Of a stretch of 11,352 nucleotides of DNA, positions 7,222 through 11,352 are shown in pieces. Each line of letters starts with the position of its first letter. The stretch's first letter is position 1. The DNA lies in assembly GCA_011041895.1 (NCBI GenBank), contig DRAE01000067.1:1-11352 (forward strand), in the 5' to 3' direction. The DNA is from Candidatus Bathyarchaeota archaeon. GTDB taxonomy: Archaea > Thermoproteota > DRAE01. The translations under genes and the position numbers were made by a program. The notes below the pieces were generated by a model that was not told the origin of the DNA, ran no database searches, and saw only the letters and a program-made list of their open reading frames with translations.

Positions 7222-8520
7222 CTACTGTGTCCTAAATGTAAGTGGGATATATGGCCCCCTACGCAGACTGTATACAAGCTCAATCACGTCACCATTCTTT
7301 AATTCGACTTGTGCTCCAACTTGATGCAGTACAATGCGCTGGTTACTTCTTCGGATAGCAGAGGTATTTGTACCTCTCCTAACAATATACCATTGTCCAT
7401 CCTGTTCCATTAACTCTACTTGCCCCATCTTCCCTAACTGGGGATCATACCTCGATACAAATGGCCCCTGTGCAGTGTTCTCACTTGTTATATAAACTTT
7501 ATTTCCATCATCCTGTATCAGGTATACATCTAACCCTATTCTACCTATAACCGCATACTTTCCTTTTATAGCTATCTTCCTATTGCCGAATTCCAGATAT
7601 GGCTTTATGTAACGTGCTCCCATACTTATTAACAACTTCTGAAGATCGTCTTTGAACTCCGTCGTTGTTTGATATCTTTCCATAACATCTGGATGCATGG
7701 CTTTTTTAATGATACGAGCTAACTCGTCACTTATGGACGGATTATAGAGCTTGATATTGTTTTGCGGTATCAAGGATCCTCCGGGAAGAGGGTCGCGTGA
7801 TGTAAGTAAGAAGAACAGTGTGCAACCAGCGGAGTATACGTCACATTGAGGAATTACTGCTCCATCCAGTAACTGCTCTGGTGAAGTATAACCTTGATAT
7901 CCCACTTTCGTAGCTTTAACTACACCTTTCTCCCGATATTGTCTAGCTGTTCCAAAGTCAATGGCCTTAAACTCTAGAACATTGCTGGGGTTTACAAGTA
8001 TGTTTCTCGGGTTCAAGTCTCTCCAAACAATGCCTTTACTATGCATGTAGGCTAGCATGTCTAGAAGCTTGATTAGAAACTTTATGGCAGTTTTAGTGTC
8101 TAGTGTCCCCTTCTTCTCTATGTACTCCCTAAGCTCTATTCCATTCACATACTCGATCACCAATAACGGAATCTTCTGAAAAACTCTGCCAGGGCATGCA
8201 TCTTTAGGAACGTTACATTTTTGCTTGTCACATTCTATGGTATACTCGTCATAATATCTCACTATGTTAGGATGATCAAGTTTCTTCAATATCTCAGTTT
8301 CATCTCTTAGCTTTTCTACTAGGTAGTGTGGAGGGTTTCCCTCAATAAAGAAATTCGGTACTTTTATCACTACGTCTTTGTCAGCATGTTCCCCAGATAA
8401 ACACCTGCCGCGGAATACTACCCCCATTCCACCAACGCCTAAAACATCGGTTATATAGTATGTGCCATTGCTACACTTTATCACTTCACCGACCGAGATA
8501 CACGCCATAACTTTTCCCAC
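7222..8520 (-). CDS. Hanks-type Ser/Thr protein kinase with C-terminal FHA-like domain
   Basis: The 432-residue protein lacks a membrane segment and should be cytoplasmic. Kinase domain (about 20-300): glycine loop LGVGGMGVV (27-35), ATP lysine K53, alpha-C glutamate E74, catalytic loop WRDLNPRN (166-173) with D168 and N173, DFG 188-190, SPE 213-215, D227 and R282. All catalytic residues are present, but the HRD histidine is Trp and the usual Ser/Thr-kinase Lys of DLKPEN is Asn. An insert between beta-4 and beta-5 carries C97, C102 and C109. Residues about 318-425 look like an FHA phosphothreonine-binding domain, with IGR (325-327), VSR (355-357) and GTN (383-385). GTG 8520 is the likely start, six bases after GGAGGT; ATG 8508 is the alternative. 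The gene follows the phosphatase by two bases, so they form one operon. Confidence 0.88.
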   Translation of the reverse strand: MGKVMACISVGEVIKCSNGTYYITDVLGVGGMGVVFRGRCLSGEHADKDVVIKVPNFFIEGNPPHYLVEKLRDETEILKKLDHPNIVRYYDEYTIECDKQKCNVPKDACPGRVFQKIPLLVIEYVNGIELREYIEKKGTLDTKTAIKFLIKLLDMLAYMHSKGIVWRDLNPRNILVNPSNVLEFKAIDFGTARQYREKGVVKATKVGYQGYTSPEQLLDGAVIPQCDVYSAGCTLFFLLTSRDPLPGGSLIPQNNIKLYNPSISDELARIIKKAMHPDVMERYQTTTEFKDDLQKLLISMGARYIKPYLEFGNRKIAIKGKYAVIGRIGLDVYLIQDDGNKVYITSENTAQGPFVSRYDPQLGKMGQVELMEQDGQWYIVRRGTNTSAIRRSNQRIVLHQVGAQVELKNGDVIELVYSLRRGPYIPLTFRTQ

Positions 8521-8522
8521 GG

Positions 8523-9392
8523 TCAGACCTCCATCAAGTATCTAATCGAGATTTCCCTATTCTTTAACACAGCTACTGCGGGGTTCACACTATGATACCT
8601 GCATGTAAATAGTGTCAACACGTAACCCTCAAAGTTTCTCATATAATTTTTCACGTCTCCTCTTCCCATCGAAAATTTATAGCCTTCCCCGATGTATTGA
8701 TGTTCTCTTATTATTCCGCTGAGATCGTTCTCAGATAGGAAGTTCTCAACTATGTCTCTTCCAAAGAAATAGGTATTCTCTCCCCGCGTTGACTTTATAA
8801 ACCCTCTTACATTCTCTTCAGGGTCATTCCATAGGATCTCGAATGCCATTCTATTGCTTGGTATAAGATCCTTACGCGGTAGCCTCTTTATCTCCTCAAC
8901 CTTCTCCATGTTGCGTGTAAGACCTCCATGTAGCAGTAGTAGCATGTAATCGTCAATGAAGACTCCATATGGTAGAAGAGAGAAAATCTCATTAAACCTA
9001 ATGAATAAATGCATGCAATCCTGGGGGAAATATTTTGAAAGTGAGATAAAAAAGCCGTACTTGTCATTTACTATAGGAGACTCGTGATTTCCCCTGAGCA
9101 GGTACACCTTATCCGGGTAAAGTAGCTTCATAGTTAGAAGATAGATTATGTTCTCTAACTCCCTTTCACCTCTATCGACATAGTCCCCCAAAAACATTGC
9201 AACATCCTTTTTCAGATTCACATTTTCTAGAACTAGTTTACTTGATTCATTATCACCGTGAGTATCACCAACTATTATTATGCTTCCATCATTTGCTATT
9301 CTATCTAGAACTATAAGTGATTTTTCACGCTTGAGCTCGTCTTCAGCGTCATCAAGTAGATGCAAAATCTTTTGGGAACTTCTTTTTTTCAT
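8523..9392 (-). CDS. PPP-family serine/threonine protein phosphatase (archaeal PP1/PP2A-like)
   Basis: The 289-residue metallophosphatase carries all PPP signatures: GDTHG (42-46), GDYVDRG (69-75), GNHE (101-104), HGG (155-157), then REHQYIGEGYKF, equivalent to the second metal-ligand His segment of PP1 (RAHQ..DGYEF), and the late VLTLFTCRYHS, equivalent to LVTLFSAPNY. It should remove phosphate from Ser/Thr (possibly Tyr) residues using two metal ions. The first 30 residues are a charged, probably helical extension before the phosphoesterase core. A TATA-like box 23-32 bp upstream with no SD suggests a leaderless start at ATG 9392. The gene is first in the operon; its last codons contain the SD of the kinase gene, which suggests coupled synthesis of opposing activities. 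Confidence 0.9.
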   Translation of the reverse strand: MKKRSSQKILHLLDDAEDELKREKSLIVLDRIANDGSIIIVGDTHGDNESSKLVLENVNLKKDVAMFLGDYVDRGERELENIIYLLTMKLLYPDKVYLLRGNHESPIVNDKYGFFISLSKYFPQDCMHLFIRFNEIFSLLPYGVFIDDYMLLLLHGGLTRNMEKVEEIKRLPRKDLIPSNRMAFEILWNDPEENVRGFIKSTRGENTYFFGRDIVENFLSENDLSGIIREHQYIGEGYKFSMGRGDVKNYMRNFEGYVLTLFTCRYHSVNPAVAVLKNREISIRYLMEV

Positions 9393-9414
9393 GTCTACTC
9401 ATTCCAGCTAGGAG

Positions 9415-9424
9415 TTTAATATAC
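9415..9424 (-). promoter_or_regulatory. TATA-like box of the phosphatase-kinase operon
   Basis: On the minus strand the sequence reads GTATATTAAA, placed 23-32 bp before the ATG at 9392. There is no SD between them, as expected for an archaeal leaderless transcript. Confidence 0.45.
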
Positions 9425-9630
9425 CCCTAGCAACGGAGATTATTCATGAGTTTGTGCTTCTTTTTTCATTTTATTTATTTCCATATCGCCAATAAATATA
9501 ACTGTCCAGAAGAGATTTAACTTCACTCTTTTCTCAACTTCAACCTATCACTTTTATCGACAATAATGAAATGAGTTATCTACCTGCGCACATTATTTGA
9601 GATTTGGGCTAACAGATTATTTCACCAGTT
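9425..9630. other. AT-rich divergent intergenic region without a recognisable gene
   Basis: This lies between the phosphatase promoter and that of the broken transferase gene. A pyrimidine-rich T-run (about 9449-9480) and generally low G+C are seen. I found no convincing ORF, RNA gene or repeat in it. Confidence 0.4.
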
Positions 9631-9631
9631 G

Positions 9632-9638
9632 ATTTTTA
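9632..9638 (+). promoter_or_regulatory. TATA-like box and downstream SD of the broken transferase gene
   Basis: TTTTTAA at 9632-9638 would place a transcript start near 9660. A strong SD, GGAGGT, follows at 9675-9680, six bases before TTG 9687. The translation signals of the broken gene therefore look preserved. Confidence 0.3.
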
Positions 9639-9686
9639 ACCTTGCTATAGATATTACTTGAAGTTTTGCTGAGTGGAGGTTGTGAA

Positions 9687-10934
9687 TTGCGGGTAGCAGT
9701 TGCAGGAGATTTTTCAGAATATGATTCAAAGATTATAAGCATGAAGGCTAAACATAGGTTCATCAGATCGCTTGAGAGGATAGGAGTTTCCCTGCGGGGG
9801 AGTAATTTTTTGGAGTTTTATTCCAATTCTTTGTCTTTCTATTGCGATGATCCCGTAGAGATTGATCTTCATTGGGCGTTGAAGCCCTCAGAACCTCCAA
9901 TACTTTCGGGGTAACCTCTGAGCCCCACATACGGGACAATACTTACTACACAACAACCGCTTTATATATTTTCCATAAAAATAAAAACAGTTAGACACGG
10001 CTTTAAAGTGTTCTTCGCGAAGGATAAAGTTGCTCCTACCAGAGCGGATCATTATTTAATCCTGGTTGCCCCTGTGCTTCCACTTGAAAGGGATATTAGA
10101 TTCTCAGAGTGCATTCTGAAATGTAATAGCGCTACTATAGGCTATCTCTTCAAGGAGAGTTTTTACAATTTCCTGCTAAGGCGTAAAAACCTAATGAATG
10201 CCATAAATGAATACCTTAAGCGCTATGAGCTTCCAGATGTAGAGTTTAACTCTGCTAGACTAGAAATCGGCAACTTAAGCACCATTGAAAGCACACTTCT
10301 CAGATCCCTAATTAAAGTGAAAAGAATTGGCTCAAGAAAAGTCTATTACGATGGCTTTATATCAAGGAACCTCAATAGAAGAATTTCACTTAGAATTTCA
10401 AGATACCTTGCATATACGGAGGTCACTCCAAATCAATTGACAATCCTATCATTCTCGATCGCCATACTCGGAGCCACGCTATTTCTCCTAGGGAATTACA
10501 TGTATACGTTGATTGGAGGATTGCTAGTTCAGATTTCAAGTATACTTGATGGATGTTGCCAGACTAAAGTTTATGGAGACTAAGTACGGTGCATGGCTGG
10601 ATGGTATACTTGACAGATATGCTGATGCCATGATAATACTCTGTATAACGGTGGCATCTCTTGACAAGTTCGCTCATGCATGTTAATTGAGTTCCTTGCT
10701 CTACTTGCGTCGCTCATGATATCCTATTCAGGCGACAAGTATCTGGCATCTTATGGAGTTCCCTATATCTCTCCTTCAATTAAGATTCCAATGGAACGAG
10801 AGATTAGGCTCTTTATAATCTTTGTATTCTCTCTGCTGAACATGCCATTTCTAGCCCTTGTAGTCATCGCTGTAATGGGTAACCTTGAAGTTCTGCGAAG
10901 ATTAATTACAGTTAAGGTATCTCATGGATTATGA
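9687..10934 (+). pseudogene. Broken bifunctional inositol-phosphate cytidylyltransferase / DIPP-synthase-like CDP-alcohol phosphatidyltransferase
   Basis: The remnant starts at TTG 9687 after SD GGAGGT and spans about 415 codons, close to the length of archaeal bifunctional IPCT/DIPPS enzymes, which make CDP-inositol and then di-myo-inositol-1,3'-phosphate-1'-phosphate. Lesions: an in-frame TAA at 9912-9914; a frame change near 10555 inside the CDP-alcohol motif; a second frame change near 10670-10680. The C-terminal half is clear: YDGFISRNLNRRISLRISR, VTPNQLTILSFSIA, ISSILDGC, then in another frame ARLKFMETKYGAWLDGILDR, then ISYSGDKYLASYG. The D-x2-D-G-x2-A-R part has lost D-G-x-x, exactly as an 11-nt deletion would cause, so activity is gone. 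The N-terminal half is only faintly transferase-like and lacks the usual LAAGxGxR nucleotide loop. The identity of the first 100 codons is therefore less sure. Archaetidylinositol-phosphate-type synthase is an alternative name. Confidence 0.75.
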
Positions 10935-10944
10935 GGTGACCCAA

Positions 10945-11352
10945 ATGAAGGGTTTTGGTGCACCAAAATCTGTCTTGATACTCTCATTTATTTCATGGGC
11001 GTTCATAGCTATGGCCGTTCTCTCAATATCGTTTGCAAATCCTCCAGCAAACTTGATCGGGGGACTCTTGAGATTCTCAGTTCCAGCGGGAATGTTCTTT
11101 GGAGCATTGATGCTTGGAATGCTAGCGGATAAACATGGTAGAAAGCTTGCATGGTTGATCTCAATGTCCTTTTTCTCGGTTGCATCCCTTCTATGCTGTA
11201 TTGGAATGCTGTGCATTGAAAGCAACATCCTATTTGCAGCATTATGTTTTCTAATAGGCTTTGGATGCGGTGGCGGCCTACCAGTGATAAGCAGCTTCCT
11301 AGCCGAGCATGTAAAGCCCAGTGTCAGAGGCTCAGCTATAGTAGTGCTTGAA
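10945..11352 (+). CDS. Major facilitator superfamily transporter, N-terminal part (runs off the window)
   Basis: 136 residues are visible. Hydrophobic helices at about 8-28, 38-58, 68-90 and 93-115 match the first transmembrane segments of an MFS permease. The loop between helices 2 and 3 carries GMLADKHGRK, the MFS motif A (GxLaDrxGRk). GFGCGGGLPVISSFLAEHV followed by VRGSA resembles helix 4-5 of sugar or organic-acid porters. The likely start is ATG 10945, five bases after GAGGTGA; ATG 10924 would add seven residues and overlap the end of the broken transferase frame. The substrate cannot be told from this part. Its closeness to the pseudogene suggests former co-transcription. Confidence 0.85.
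   Translation, partial: MKGFGAPKSVLILSFISWAFIAMAVLSISFANPPANLIGGLLRFSVPAGMFFGALMLGMLADKHGRKLAWLISMSFFSVASLLCCIGMLCIESNILFAALCFLIGFGCGGGLPVISSFLAEHVKPSVRGSAIVVLE

Noticed and set aside
9449..9480. T-rich run as a plus-strand terminator
   Set aside because: No plus-strand gene lies immediately upstream; the phosphatase on the other strand occupies that side, so the run has no transcript to end.
10929..11242. Two minus-strand frames opposite the MFS gene
   Set aside because: The plus strand encodes a clear MFS N-terminus with motif A; these frames carry no recognisable features.

Overview
The window reads as a piece of an archaeal chromosome, most likely a thermophilic member of the Thermoproteota or a neighbouring lineage; the exact taxon cannot be fixed from this stretch. 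The pointers are a CDP-archaeol synthase (archaeal ether-lipid synthesis), a gene related to archaeal di-myo-inositol-phosphate-type CDP-alcohol phosphatidyltransferases, a PPP-type protein phosphatase beside a Hanks-type kinase, TATA-like boxes about 25-35 bp before starts (some mRNAs apparently almost leaderless), and SD motifs on other genes. No tRNA, rRNA or CRISPR array was recognised.

Layout. 1-531 (minus): 5'-complete, 3'-truncated metallo-beta-lactamase-fold hydrolase of the UPF0173 type. 532-1071: gene-poor. It holds three adjacent inverted repeats, two of them GC-rich (589-732), and a decayed C-terminal piece of an IS605-type TnpB (about 780-959, plus). 1072-4563 (plus): a very large secreted, membrane-anchored C25 (gingipain-like) cysteine peptidase with Ig-like and carboxypeptidase-regulatory-like domains. 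4564-4842: non-coding, with a hairpin and C/D-box-like motifs. 4843-7209 (plus): folP-like dihydropteroate synthase, carS (7-nt overlap) and an Ntn-hydrolase asparaginase/isoaspartyl peptidase with its own promoter-like sequence. 7222-9392 (minus): PPP phosphatase followed by a Ser/Thr kinase-FHA protein as a tight two-gene operon, convergent with the asparaginase gene. 9393-9686: AT-rich, divergent promoter region. 9687-10934 (plus): broken bifunctional inositol-phosphate cytidylyltransferase/DIPP-synthase-like gene. 10945-11352 (plus): 5' part of an MFS transporter.

How the parts fit. CarS supplies CDP-archaeol for polar lipids, and the wrecked CDP-alcohol phosphatidyltransferase belongs to the same enzyme superfamily that attaches head groups or makes inositol-phosphodiester solutes. 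The kinase and phosphatase form an evident reversible phosphorylation pair, with an FHA domain that would read phosphothreonine. The C25 peptidase is an independent surface-protein locus. The most unusual points are the WRDLNPRN catalytic loop of the kinase, the phosphatase/kinase-FHA pairing itself, the exactly delimited loss of catalytic residues in the CDP-alcohol transferase, the hairpin cluster upstream of the first gene, and the cysteine-rich C25 protease. I did not find a clear new defence or mobile system.
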